NCBI GenBank assembly: GCA_029532625.1
Contig: JARFXM010000001.1
Coordinates: 620,001 to 684,000 of the forward strand
Source of the DNA: Lomentospora prolificans
Lineage: Eukaryota > Ascomycota > Sordariomycetes > Microascales > Microascaceae
Direction: 5' to 3'
DNA: 64,000 nucleotides
Below are positions 46,321-57,209 of the stretch, piece by piece. Under the pieces are notes generated by a model. The model saw only the letters and a program-made list of their open reading frames with translations, had not been told where the DNA came from and did no database searches. Positions within the stretch are counted from its first letter, which is position 1. Each line of letters begins with the position of its first letter. The position numbers and the translations under genes are program-made.

Positions 46321-48204
46321 TGCTGCGGTGTGGATGACGCTGATCTTTCTCATCCGAGTTAGTGGCGAAGGAAAGGGGTGATGGTCGAGAAGAGGGGGGA
46401 GTACATCGTCCCTTGTGTTCTATCGACCGATTTGACTTCCCACCTTGCGTAAGAATTGTTGAGCACAAGAGCATCATCCGATCACCACGTGAGTCACTAC
46501 CAAGCCCGTCTCTTACGCTGTTCAATTGCAGGCCAAGCATTCCCTGAGGACCTGCTCTGCTCCTCGGTGCGTTTACGAACCGGACGTGCTTCGTTTTCGG
46601 CGATTCTACTGGCAGGACGCGCCCAACAATCAGTCGCTCCCTTCTGTCCGCCTTGGCAGCTTCTCCACTTACAAACTGAGAGAGGCGCATTTGAGGCGGG
46701 GTCCTGTTTCTACACATCGCGCAATTCCTATACCGCCCTCCCCAGTCTTAGCACCGGCCCGCCCCTGGAGCTAGAAAAAATGTCAATCCAAAACGGAACA
46801 GGACCCTTATTGCGGCGTGCGGACTAGCTTGGCTGCTTTCGAAAAGCCGTGCAGGCGTTTCCGTGCACTGCGCCGCGGACGCAGCAAACGACTTCTCTTT
46901 GCTGCCGAGGTGTCCGGGCCGAGACTGATTACCACTTCCGGGATCCGCTGGCTGGCGGTAGGGCGTTGAGAGGTACGTACTCCAGCGCTGCGGCTCCGGA
47001 AGAGCCAGCAGCCAGGCTATTAATAATAGGTACATGTACGGAGTAGTCACCTGTGGTGGCGTACAGCAGCATGGATGGTCCCCTAAGCTGGGAAAAGAGC
47101 TGCAACCCGAAGCGCGCGGCTTTTTGAAATCAATATTCAACGACTTTGCACGGAAAGTGGAGTTTCTCTCCCCTTTCCCACCTTCGCTAGCGATATTTTA
47201 TAAAAATATGTTTCCTCGTTCGAGTGCCGAGCCCTGGGTGTCGACTGTTTCGCCACCGGGCCGAACAACGTAAAACAGTGTTTCATGGCGATACTCTGAT
47301 CGTTCGACAACTACCGTACGCCAGGCTGTTCCTTGTTAACCGAAACGTGGTTGGGCCTCGTCAATGAGAGATAATATTCAAGTTGCGTCGGGGTAACCAA
47401 AAACAGCACATAATCTAACGAGGGCCTCGAATATCGGTGATGAATGGGCCGAGTCAGCCACTGACGTGACTCCTTCCTCGTGCGGTTTGCGATGCATTTC
47501 GCGAATAAAAATTTCCCGTTTAAACAGGTGGAGCAGTGGAGATTCTCTGTGAGATAATAGATACGGCTATCTCCGTTCCGAATCCGTGATCTTGAATGAA
47601 AGGTCGCCCGATGAGGCTGGGTCATCTGAACTCTGTGAGAGGCACGCCATCTGGCATCAAGATCCATATTTCCACGCAAGAGTCGAACTACTTTCCACTC
47701 TAAAATCCCACCTATGCTGGGTTTCACTTGAGGCGAATCTCGTTCAGTGGTGGTTTAGCTAGAGCATCGGATAAGGACGGGAGGGATGAATCGAATAGGT
47801 TATATTTTCGCTTTCTATGCCTCAAGTAACAGAGGATGTATATAAAAAACAGGAACGAAGTAAAAACATGGCACAAATACGGTCCAGATAGGGCTATATA
47901 CGAAATGGAAGTAACCAGAAGTGACGCCACTCTCTCCTCAAAAAGGATTGATGAGAGGGCTGGGCCAAGAGGTTCCGCTCCCGCTTCTGTGGGTTTTCTC
48001 GTTACTTCAAACCAATAGAAGTGAATACTCTCGTTGCGAAGTGATTTCCTTTCTTGCTCACTCCCGTTTCTCTCTCTTTTCTTCCTCATCAACCACGTTC
48101 ATGTGTCGTGGAATCCACCCCGGATGATGGAACCCCCAGGCTAATGTACTCATCAACCCACAACCGAGGAAAAACAGCTTAAACAACCCCCTGACGCTCC
48201 TTGA

Positions 48205-48234
48205 CAACAACAGCAACAACAGCAACAACAACAA
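48205..48234. repeat. CAA/CAG microsatellite
   Basis: Short CAA/CAG repeat just downstream (in transcript sense) of the membrane protein gene that ends at 48260, so probably in its 3' UTR. Confidence 0.8.
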
Positions 48235-48259
48235 AGATGAAAACAACCCTCCGTCCCAT

Positions 48260-49380
48260 TTATATCCTACCCTTAGTGTCGCTAGCCCTAGCTGCCCTCC
48301 TCCTGTAGGCCTCAGCATACCTTATCCTGTCGTAGGTACCAATACCGTAAGCAATGACACCGAGCACGAGCCAGATGGAGGTGATAATGAGACCGATGGG
48401 GTAAATCATGATCTGGACGCCGGGGAGCACGAAGGCGACGGTCTTGTTAGCGAGCTGCTCTAGTTTAATGTCGACGGCAGCGGAGGCGAGGGCAAAGTCG
48501 GACATGACGATCTCGCGGGAGAAGACGCCGGTGACGAAGACGGCTTCGTTGGAGGAGACGTTGGTGGAGATGGTTTGGCCGGTGGAGTTTTGGGCGCTGA
48601 GGGTTAGGATGGGCATGACGAGGGCCTCGAGCTCAGCCCTAGCGGCGGGTGTTAGCTGGAAGTTCAAAAGCAATCATTTCAGTGCAAGGTTTGCCGAGTT
48701 TTGGAAGGTATATGAAAACCCAAAAATAAAGGAAAAAAAGGAGAAAAAAAGACCCACATTGAAAGATTGTTCGCCCTGCGGTCTTCGTCAATCTGGCCGA
48801 CGAGAAGATACTGCTGAAGCAGTTCCAAATCAGGAGCACCCTCCGGCTGGGAAATAGCACCATCCGCCTGCCTCTTCTGCGCCGCAGCCGGAATCGACCG
48901 ATTCCTCATGGCCTCCTCCGAGACGGGCGATACCGAAGCGCCGACATACATGACGGAAACGGAAATCTGCGAAGCTTGTATACCCGCAAACTCGCCGTTA
49001 GGCTCATTGAACTTGTACACCCTCAGATCCGCATCGAACACACCCGTGTTGGTATCGAGGCTGGGCAGGTTGTAGCAGATGCAGGTGCCCGAGGGGTTCG
49101 TGGCGATCTGGAGCTTCTTGAGGGCGTCCTGGCAGGCGCGATCGGTCTCCTGGTTCCACGTCTCGAGGTCAATGCTGCCGTCCGGGTTGAGGGTCACCGT
49201 GGACTCGAACTGCTGGTTCTGACGCTTGGACAGGCGGGCGGTCGAGACGACGTCGTTGTAGCTCCTCTCAAGGACGTCTCGCGAGGTAAGGGCGATGAGG
49301 TCGTCGCGGATGGAGATGGGGGCGGAGGCTGTGGCGACGGAGGCCATGAGGCCTGTTGTGAGGGCGAGATTCCAGAACAT
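48260..49380 (-). CDS. Type I membrane protein of unknown function
   Basis: Two exons (49380-48758 and 48638-48260) encode 333 aa. A signal peptide (MFWNLALTTGLMASVATASA) precedes a lumenal/extracellular domain with one Cys pair (CICYN) near residue 100 and several N-glycosylation sequons (NNLS, NSTG). A single membrane segment near the C-terminus (IYPIGLIITSIWLVLGVIAYG) is followed by a short basic cytoplasmic tail. The preferred intron is GTGGGT...CTAG (48757-48639), which joins LSM to AELEAL in frame; a CAG acceptor 13 bases earlier gives a stop at once. I recognise no family. Confidence 0.7.
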
Positions 49381-51420
49381 TGTGGCGGATAGGTATTAGG
49401 TCGGAAAGAAATGGCTTGGTGAAAGACACAGGTCGTAGATTACAAGAGAAAGAAAAGAGTTCGGTCGTTGTGTCCGTCCGGCGGCGAATCGATTATACAC
49501 ACAAGGAACAAGAAAGAAGGGCTTGTTTAGTTGTCGAACTCGAAGAAGATGCCGGAACACACTTATTTCCCCCCTTTCGATAGAACTTCGTACACGTTTT
49601 CTTTTCTGGGTATCGTAAAGCAAGGAAAAAGACAGGCCGGCAAGATCCTCGAGGCACGACAGGACAAGGAAAGCGTCGAGAGGCTTCTGTATTCGTAAAA
49701 GAGAGTATTCGCAAGAAATGAAAGGGACCTGCCCAAAGGCAAAAAGAGAAAAGGAAAACAGGACCTGAAGGCTTGAAGATGTCTTCACCGAAGGTTCGGC
49801 ATATGGAAGATGGAGGGGAGGAAAAGAAGGTGGGAAAGAAGAGAGAGGGAACAAGAGATATGGGAAGGTCAAACGAAAGGGGGCCGTGTTAGAGAACGAA
49901 GGTCTAGACCAAGGGCAATCCCATGTCGAGGTGTGATGCAAAGAAAATCGTACAATAATGGACCCACTCGGGGGTATAGTTGCTTGAAAAGATAGACTCT
50001 GGCTTCAAGCTGCTTGGGCCTATTCGTAGACGCAATCCCAAAAGAAGCACGGAGAGAGTACCGGGGGGGTTGAAGGGGGAAGCGCTGTGGATGCTACTCC
50101 AGGTTGAGCCTCAGCCGGGGTTTGTTACACGGAAAGACAAGGGGAGGGCAACGACACGACTGCGTAATGAGGTCAAGAGATTAAATTAGGAAGCAAAAGT
50201 CAAAGAGACAATGGGCCAGCTTTGGAGGCCCAAGAGGGGCAGCCTGTGAGACTCGGGGCTTCTGAGAACCAATGGATCAAGGTTTACAGACCCATCGGAA
50301 GTTAAATCTGCGCCTTTGGTACCTGACATGCTGGTGTGGGTGCGAAGAAACCTTGGCAGTTTTGCATAGTCACAGCGACTTGGATATTTCAACGCTCCGA
50401 TTTTGATGAAGAAGGGAGGATAATAGAGGGGAAGAGCCCGGCCAGGGGGACAACACCCTCGCGACAGTCCAGTTCAATGCTCGCGTGTGGCTGCAACAGG
50501 GCTCTGTCGGATCGCCATGCGATGCAACGAGCGCTGTTGGAGATTGCGTCCGGGTGGCCAAGCAGGGACGTCCAGATGGCACAGATGATTGGCTGGTCAT
50601 CCAGGGCTCGAGCCGAGACGGCTTTGGCGTGCAGGGAACAGGCCGCAACCTTTTCCACCATCGACTGGCTCAGGGGGCTCAACATGGAGGCGCTTCTCCA
50701 CCAAGCTCCTCTGTGGTGGAGGCCCTATCATTAACCTTATGTGAAGAATAACGTTCTTCTTGCTGATTTTTTGCCCAGAGAGCGCCAAGCTGCCGAGCAG
50801 GATTGGCGATTCGTCCGTTCGTCGGCTGGCGGAAATTGAGTGGGCTATTTTGAGATGCTTGGACTTTTGCGCTCGGCGCTGCTCCTCGTTATGATTTCTC
50901 GGAAATATCGAACGATCACATTCTTTCTTCTCGGGTGCTATTCGAGACACAAGAATTATTGTGAACAATCAAAGAGTTCAGGCGGTGTCCCTTCACGATG
51001 CGCGGGACTCTAACATTCTAGCGCCATGGCGAAGGGGATGAAACTCCATGGCGCACAACCAAGTCGCAGATGAGCCAGGTCTTGTCGCAGATCAGACACC
51101 GCCAAAGCATCTCCTGGGCCCACTCGCACCTGCCCGCACGGTCCAAGAAAAGCCACACCCGCCACACTTTTGGCGGTAAGCCACACGGCCCCAGTTCCTC
51201 GAATTCCGGTGAAGCCTCAACTCGCACAGTGGTCTACTAAAACCAACGCCACTGATTCCACGGGCAACACCCCAGGGTTCGGACCATGCAAGCGGCAGGC
51301 GGTCGATCAGGAACATAGGCGATCTGTATTGTCGAGTAAACTAACAAGCAGCAAACGAGAAAAAAAGTAAATGCTATAGTCATTCTATCATTACTCCGTC
51401 CCACAGATGATGCCGCCAAA
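49381..51420. other. Intergenic region, 2 kb
   Basis: Promoter of the type I membrane protein (-) and 3' flank of the GT4 gene. Open frames here show no domain and are not called. Confidence 0.5.
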
Positions 51421-52923
51421 TCACAGCCGACGCTTCGCCATGCTCACAATGTTCCCGGACAAGGAACGCAACCACATGCAGGCCTCTATGAAGAGCACAT
51501 AAGAGCCCGTGAGGAACCAAAAGAACAAAATGACAAGCAACCCCGCCCCGATGCGCGCATCGACCACCCTCGCCGCCAACGATCCCCAACCCAGACGAGC
51601 GGGCCTCATCCCCACAAGAAGCTCTTGCCTCTCCTGAATCGCGTCGGCCATCTTCCACGCCACCTTGTTGTTGATCTTTTCCCACGTAGCCTCGCATGCC
51701 AGCTTGCGGCTCTCGGCACCCATACGTTTGTGGAGTTCCCGGTCGCTGGCAACCTCCTTGACGCGTTGCACAAACTGCTCCAAGTCTGAGGGCGGCACCA
51801 GATAGCCGGACTTGCCATCCTCGACAATGTCGCTGGGCCCACCCTCGTCTCGAGCGATGACAGGCACCCCACTCGCCATCGACTCGAGAACAACGAGTCC
51901 AAAAGTTTCAGTCACCGAGCAATGTAAAAAAATGTCACCAGATGCGTACGCGGCCGCCAGGTCCTCCCCGACCTTGAACCCTGCGAAAATGACCTTTTTC
52001 TTCTCGGTCAACGGTTCAAACATGCCGTGGATCTCCTTCTCTACCTCGACGTTGCGATTACCACCGACAATATAAAGCTTGAATTTCAGACCGCTATCGT
52101 CGAGGGCTTTGGCCGCGCGTGCGAGGAAGTCGAAGCCCTTTTCGCCCGCGATGCGGGATACGCAGATGAGGATTATCTCTCCATCGGGGGCAATCTCGCG
52201 GCGCAGGGTCTCGCTTCGTCGACTAGGGTTGAAGAGCTCTGTATTGACACCCCGGCGCAGAACGTCGAGCTTCTCGTTTTGCACGCCTTGAGCTTCGAGG
52301 TAGCGGCGGACGAAGCGTGAAGGGTAAAGGATAGATTTGACAGAGTGATGACGGAACAAGTAGCTTTGCACGGCGGCAAATGTGTAGACGGCGACATCGC
52401 TGAGCGGCCACGGGAAGAGGATGGCGCAGTAACCGGCCAAATCAGTCTGAAAGTTGCAGATAATGGGGATTTGCTTCTCTAGGGGCTGCTGCCTCATCTG
52501 GAGCATGATCTGGAAGCCCAGAGATGCTGGCGAAGCCAGGTATATGAGGTCTGGTGGCGAGTCCGAACCAAACGTTCTCGCAATGAGGGCCGACACCCGC
52601 ACAGGGTAGACGATGGAGAGCTCAGGGTTGAAAGGTAAGGGGTATCCGTGAATTCGTAGCTCGATCTGCGAATCATTGTCGTACTTGTTGGCTACAAAGG
52701 TGTTGTGCTTTGTGTGATTGTGAGGAGCGACGACCGCGACGTGGGCGCCTTGCGAGCGAAGGTGGTTCACGAGCATCAACGTCGTCCTACTCACCCCGTT
52801 CACCGGCCCAAAGGACTCGGTGCAGAGCAGGATGCGTTTCCCCTTGATTGACTCGGGAAATATGCTGAGATCGTGGGGAATGGGAACGGGGTCTTCCCCG
52901 CGCGTGACTATCGTCTTGGACAT
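51421..52923 (-). CDS. GT4-family glycosyltransferase with C-terminal membrane segment
   Basis: Intronless, 500 aa. The N-terminal acceptor lobe starts RILLCTESFGPVNGVSRTTLML, the Gly-rich loop typical of GT4 enzymes. The sugar-nucleotide lobe contains VSRIAGEKGFD (phosphate-binding R and K) and the EX7E motif E339...E347 in TETFGLVVLESMASGVPV, followed by GGPSDIVEDGKSGYLVP. A hydrophobic helix at about 455-485 (GLLVILFFWFLTGSYVLF) points to a membrane-bound position. It resembles SQD2/MgtA-type enzymes that transfer a sugar to diacylglycerol or a lipid. It is transcribed divergently from the UDP-glucose dehydrogenase at 54907 with about 2 kb between the starts. Donor and acceptor are inferred, not proven. 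Confidence 0.9.
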   Translation of the reverse strand: MSKTIVTRGEDPVPIPHDLSIFPESIKGKRILLCTESFGPVNGVSRTTLMLVNHLRSQGAHVAVVAPHNHTKHNTFVANKYDNDSQIELRIHGYPLPFNPELSIVYPVRVSALIARTFGSDSPPDLIYLASPASLGFQIMLQMRQQPLEKQIPIICNFQTDLAGYCAILFPWPLSDVAVYTFAAVQSYLFRHHSVKSILYPSRFVRRYLEAQGVQNEKLDVLRRGVNTELFNPSRRSETLRREIAPDGEIILICVSRIAGEKGFDFLARAAKALDDSGLKFKLYIVGGNRNVEVEKEIHGMFEPLTEKKKVIFAGFKVGEDLAAAYASGDIFLHCSVTETFGLVVLESMASGVPVIARDEGGPSDIVEDGKSGYLVPPSDLEQFVQRVKEVASDRELHKRMGAESRKLACEATWEKINNKVAWKMADAIQERQELLVGMRPARLGWGSLAARVVDARIGAGLLVILFFWFLTGSYVLFIEACMWLRSLSGNIVSMAKRRL

Positions 52924-54906
52924 GATGACGGTGGAGGCACACCGTGACTCTGTAGACGATTGTTTTAAAGCCTTGCTGCAAGGCTACCACGGCTCCCTTT
53001 TCTTTACTTGCCACCTATCACCACATCGGAAGAGAGGAAAGGAAAACAAAAGGCAGGTGAAGGGATTCCTAGTTTCCCGGAGTGTAAGAGGGCCGCGTCG
53101 GAGATATGGGAATGCAGGAGGGGCCCTCCGATTCTCGGTGACGCAACCTGCGAGAGCGAACCACGAGCTCGCTCTCACCATAGCTTTGCATCCCCCACCA
53201 ACCTCATGGCGGGCCGCTGTCATTCGCCGCGACTGACGTGCCATAATCCGGAACCCTTCGCCCGCAGTCGCTCGAGGAGCTGGCGGTTGCGGCGAGTCGC
53301 CTCGGCCAATGGCACAAGCCCTATATGACACCCTTCCCTCCCACGAATCGGTATATTGCCTAACCTGGATTTCAGAAAGTCTAAAAAAAAAAAAGCCAGA
53401 ATTATCCCCTGCAGGCAAAAAGTCATAACCGTAAATCTAATCACTTGATCTCAATCTCAAAATGCGCGAGGTCACGATTCCTACAAAAGGGAAAGAGCTC
53501 AGAGAAAGCTGGGGTTTCGGCCAATCAGAAGCGGCGCCGGCGGCACACTCCCTCCTTCGCCGCCGGATGTGGAAACGGCCCCGTCGACGAATCCAGCCTG
53601 GCCTTCCGCCCACGCTTCTGCGGCCAATATGGAGAGGCATTCTGGGAGACATGGACGGTGGTAGGGTTCATCGAATAAGCTTTTATGTTCTGGACCTCGT
53701 GGATGCGGGGTTGGGTGATCGGACGTCTTCTCCTCGAGGGTGGATTTTTGTGTCGAAATACGTCGAACAGGTATGCCGATCGCGTAAGACTTCCGCCTTT
53801 ATACTCGTAGCACGAGCAAGTGTCTTTCTTCTCGTTAACGGCGAAATGGATACGCAACGCCACTATCGAAATAGCATCACTCACTCACCCATTAAAAAAA
53901 AAAAGTAAAATAAAATAAAATAAAATCAGACCCAATCCTCGTCAGAGCACGAAGACGTGGCAGTCTGACCTATTTGTGAGGGCATGTCATCATGGTCACT
54001 AGATTTGAGCAAGGGATATCGCCCGTCGCGTTTCCCTGGGTCACCCGTCGCTCGCGTGGCTGGGCAAGATCCCGGTGTACAAGTATTCCGGGTGTAAGTC
54101 GCCCGAGGAAAAGTGGAATGAAAAGTGAAAGAACCCTTACCCACCTCCCTTATCAAGGGTCCATGACCGTCCTCCTCTATTTCCCGTACTCGGCATAGAG
54201 ACCTCGGCCGGCGAGACCCCAAGCTTCGCACGTCATATACCGCATGCCGTTGACGCCACTCCCCACGCGCAGCGACGATAGGCCAACATTTGTCTGCCCA
54301 TTCCTCCTTGAAAGGGACCCCGTCGCAATTAGGGACATCAACTTCCTTGGAAAATCAAGCCAGACACGCCCCCCTTTCAAAGTCAGTGACTTTTACCATG
54401 GGGCTCTTTTGCCGCTGTGCCCTTCTCTTTCTGCTCCCCACGGGTCCAACAGGCGCCGAATACTCCCTGGGGATTCATGCACATGGGTTAAGATAGGCGC
54501 CTATACTCGCCCCATTCGCATTGATGAGTGGCGAGTGAGGGTAAGGTAGAGGGGCGCCATTCTAGTGAATCTAAAGTCCGGGTCTTGAGATAACGAGAGA
54601 TATTTCGAGACTAGAGAGGAGATACGGTGAAGGAGTCCGTAACCTCGGTCACTTGTGCGTATGCTTTCCTATATCTCTTTGTGAAATGAAAGAAGAAAAA
54701 AAAGAGGTAAAAAAAGTTTCCGAGGACCCCTTCCAAGCCATTACTCCCCTCTATTTCCCTTGCTAGGAATTAAGAAAGCCTTGCATAAGAGACGAGGCGT
54801 TCGAAACTCCCGGAGTGCTTACCTTGCAGCCCTTTCCCCTCTGCATCGCTTTCCCTCCCTACAAGGCTTGAGGAGCACAAGAGCACTTCTTATCTTTTCC
54901 AACGAG
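52924..54906. other. Divergent intergenic region shared by the GT4 and UDP-glucose dehydrogenase genes
   Basis: Two kilobases that must carry both promoters. A frame at 53462-53908 and others have no recognisable features. An (AAAAT)n tract lies at 53906-53926. No exact CACGTG (Pho4/NUC-1) site was seen by eye. Confidence 0.5.
53906..53926. repeat. (AAAAT)n microsatellite
   Basis: About four AAAAT units behind an A-run in the divergent promoter region. Confidence 0.85.
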
Positions 54907-57209
54907 ATGAATCGCGTTCCAACGTCTGCGGTTGACTCGGAGGAGAGTCTCCTTCACGATGAGTCGACTGCGCCCACGACTCCTGACGGAAGTCTGACCT
55001 TTAGCCCGGTCCTTCAGGCCATACGTGCTATGGATGCGGTCGAGCTCGACGCAATGGCATCCTTAAACGTCTCCCAGCAGAACGCTAGAAGAAACACCGT
55101 CGCCGCCCATGATGCAAGCGTTCGGCCCGTCCTAATTCGCAACATCTGCTGCGTCGGCGCAGGATATGTCGGTAGGTCAACCCCAAAGCCTAGTCTTCCC
55201 CTCCTACCCCGCGTGCGATAAAGGGACAAGGAGGTAATATCACTCAAACTTACACATCGTTCTCTCTCGCGTCACACAGGAGGCCCAACAGCCGCCGTCA
55301 TCGCGCTCCAAAACCCTACTATCCGCGTAACCGTCGTTGACAAGGACACAACGCGCATCCGCCGCTGGAACTCTAATCACCCGCCCATCTACGAACCCAA
55401 CCTTCACCAGATTCTCCGCGTCGCACGCGATGGCACCCGTGAGATCAGCTTCTCGAATGTGCCCCTCTCTCGCCATAGCAACTCCTCCGACCTCTCCGAC
55501 TCCGGGTCTACCGAGACAGACATGTCCGAGTGTGGGAGCCAGTGCGACCATGCAGCGGACGTCATGTCCTCAGCTGCTAGGTCCCCGAACCTCTTCTTCT
55601 CAACTGACGTGGCCGGAGCTATTGGAGAAGCGGAACTCGTTTTGATTGCCGTGAACACTCCGACCAAGTCAAGAGGCATCGGAGCGGGATGCGCGACGGA
55701 TATGGCATCCTTTGAGGCTGTTACCGCGGAGGTGGCGAGATATGCTCGGCCGGGTGCCATTATTGTTGAGAAGTCAACTGTGCCGTGCAGGACGGCGCAG
55801 TTGGTCAAGGAGACTGTAAGCAAGCGTTAGAATTGGTCTTTGGAACGCAAACTGACTGGGAATAGATGGCTGCTCATCGACCGGGCGTGCACTTTGAGAT
55901 TCTCTCCAACCCCGAGTTCCTCGCTGCTGGCACAGCAGTAAAAGACCTTCTATTCCCAGACCGCGTAATAATTGGCTCTTCCACGACTCCGTCTGGTCGT
56001 CGCGCGGCCGACGCTCTCGCAGAGGTCTACGCAGCCTGGGTCCCACGCTCCAAGATCGTCACCACAAACGTGTACTCCTCCGAACTAGCCAAGCTCGTCG
56101 CCAACTCGATGCTCGCACAACGTATAAGCAGCATCAACTCCATCAGTGCCATCTGCGAGCGCACGGGGGCCGAGATCGATGAAGTAGCGCAGTGCATTGG
56201 CCGTGACCAGAGGATAGGTGACAAGTTCCTTCGGGCGGGCATTGGATTCGGCGGTAGCTGCTTCAAAAAGGATATCCTAAGTCTTGTGTATCTCGCCGAG
56301 TCCCTCGGGTTGCCTGAGGTAGGAGAGTATTGGAGGCAAGTTGTCAAGATGAACGAGTATCAGCGGGACAGATTCGCGAGAAGAGTCATCCAGGGCCTGA
56401 ACAATACGTTACGCGGCAAGAAGATCTCCATCTTGGGATACGCCTTCAAGAAGAACACCTCAGACACACGCGAGAGCCCTGCGTTGCAAATCATCAAGAC
56501 TCTCGTGGAGGAAGGACCCAAAGAGATTGCCGTCTTCGACCCGGCCTGCAATCCACTCATCATCAAGGATGAGATGGCCATGCTTCTCGGCCCTGACACC
56601 CTCGCGGAGAACGGCGGCCCAGTAATCGTCTATGAGAATGCCTACGAGGCGTGCTACCTCTCCGATGCCGTCGTCATCGCGACAGAATTCGACGAATTCA
56701 AGACACCTCCGCCTCAGCCTCCCACGGCGGCATCCACCACCCGCCATCCTGTCGGTCGCATCGGGCACGCCGCCAGCGCCGACAAGGCCAGGCGCGAAAA
56801 AGATCCCCGCCCTTTCGAGTGTCTCGAAGTCTCCGAGAACGACCTCCTTACTCTCCAATGGTTCCTTGCTAAGTCCAACCCCGAGATGGAAGATGACCCG
56901 CTTGGCAGATTTTACTCAGAGCCCTCGTGCGACTCAAGTTGCCCGGACTGCGCCCGCGTGCGCCAGGAAGCGGATCCCAACTGTGGATCAGCCGGCTTCG
57001 GGCTTAATACGGGCGAGTACCGCCCCAAGGAGAGGTTGGATTGGGCTAAGATCTCGTACCACCTGAAGAAGCCAAAGTGGGTTTTCGATGGACGGGGAGT
57101 CGTGGATGCTGCCCATCTGGCCAAGTTTGGGGTGAGAGTGGAGGGCGTTGGGAGGCAGGGCGGATGGCTTGAAACGGAGGGGCAAGCGTTCTTGGGCGGG
57201 ATGGTGTGA
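54907..57209 (+). CDS. UDP-glucose 6-dehydrogenase with fungal extensions
   Basis: Three exons (54907-55171, 55280-55815, 55866-57209) encode 714 aa. The NAD-binding motif CCVGAGYVGGPTAAV follows an N-terminal extension of about 75 residues. Downstream come EKSTVPCRTAQ, SNPEFLAAGTA, the catalytic Cys in GIGFGGSCFKKD (about Cys399), the substrate loop GYAFKKNTSDTRESPAL and a final KKPKWVFDGRG. It oxidises UDP-glucose to UDP-glucuronate with two NAD+. It is longer than typical enzymes because of a Ser-rich insert in the first domain (about 150-190) and a large insert of about 110 residues before the last conserved block, which contains a CDSSCPDC cluster. Its divergent neighbour is a GT4 glycosyltransferase. 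Confidence 0.93.

Larger units (their letters stand above)
46227..48259. other. Long intergenic region, 2 kb
   Basis: Promoter of the preceding gene, with an inverted repeat at its left edge. The rest shows open frames without protein-like features. A CAA/CAG repeat sits at about 48205-48234. Confidence 0.5.

Noticed and set aside
46202..46717. 171-codon minus-strand frame upstream of the 46226 start
   Set aside because: Crosses the inverted repeat and has random composition and no motif.
53462..53908. 148-codon plus-strand frame in the divergent promoter region
   Set aside because: Ends in a Lys run from the A tract; no domain or signal peptide.
52924..54906. Pho4/NUC-1 type CACGTG site as support for phosphate control of the GT4/dehydrogenase pair
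   Set aside because: No exact CACGTG was found by eye; only partial ACGTG or CACGT cores are present.
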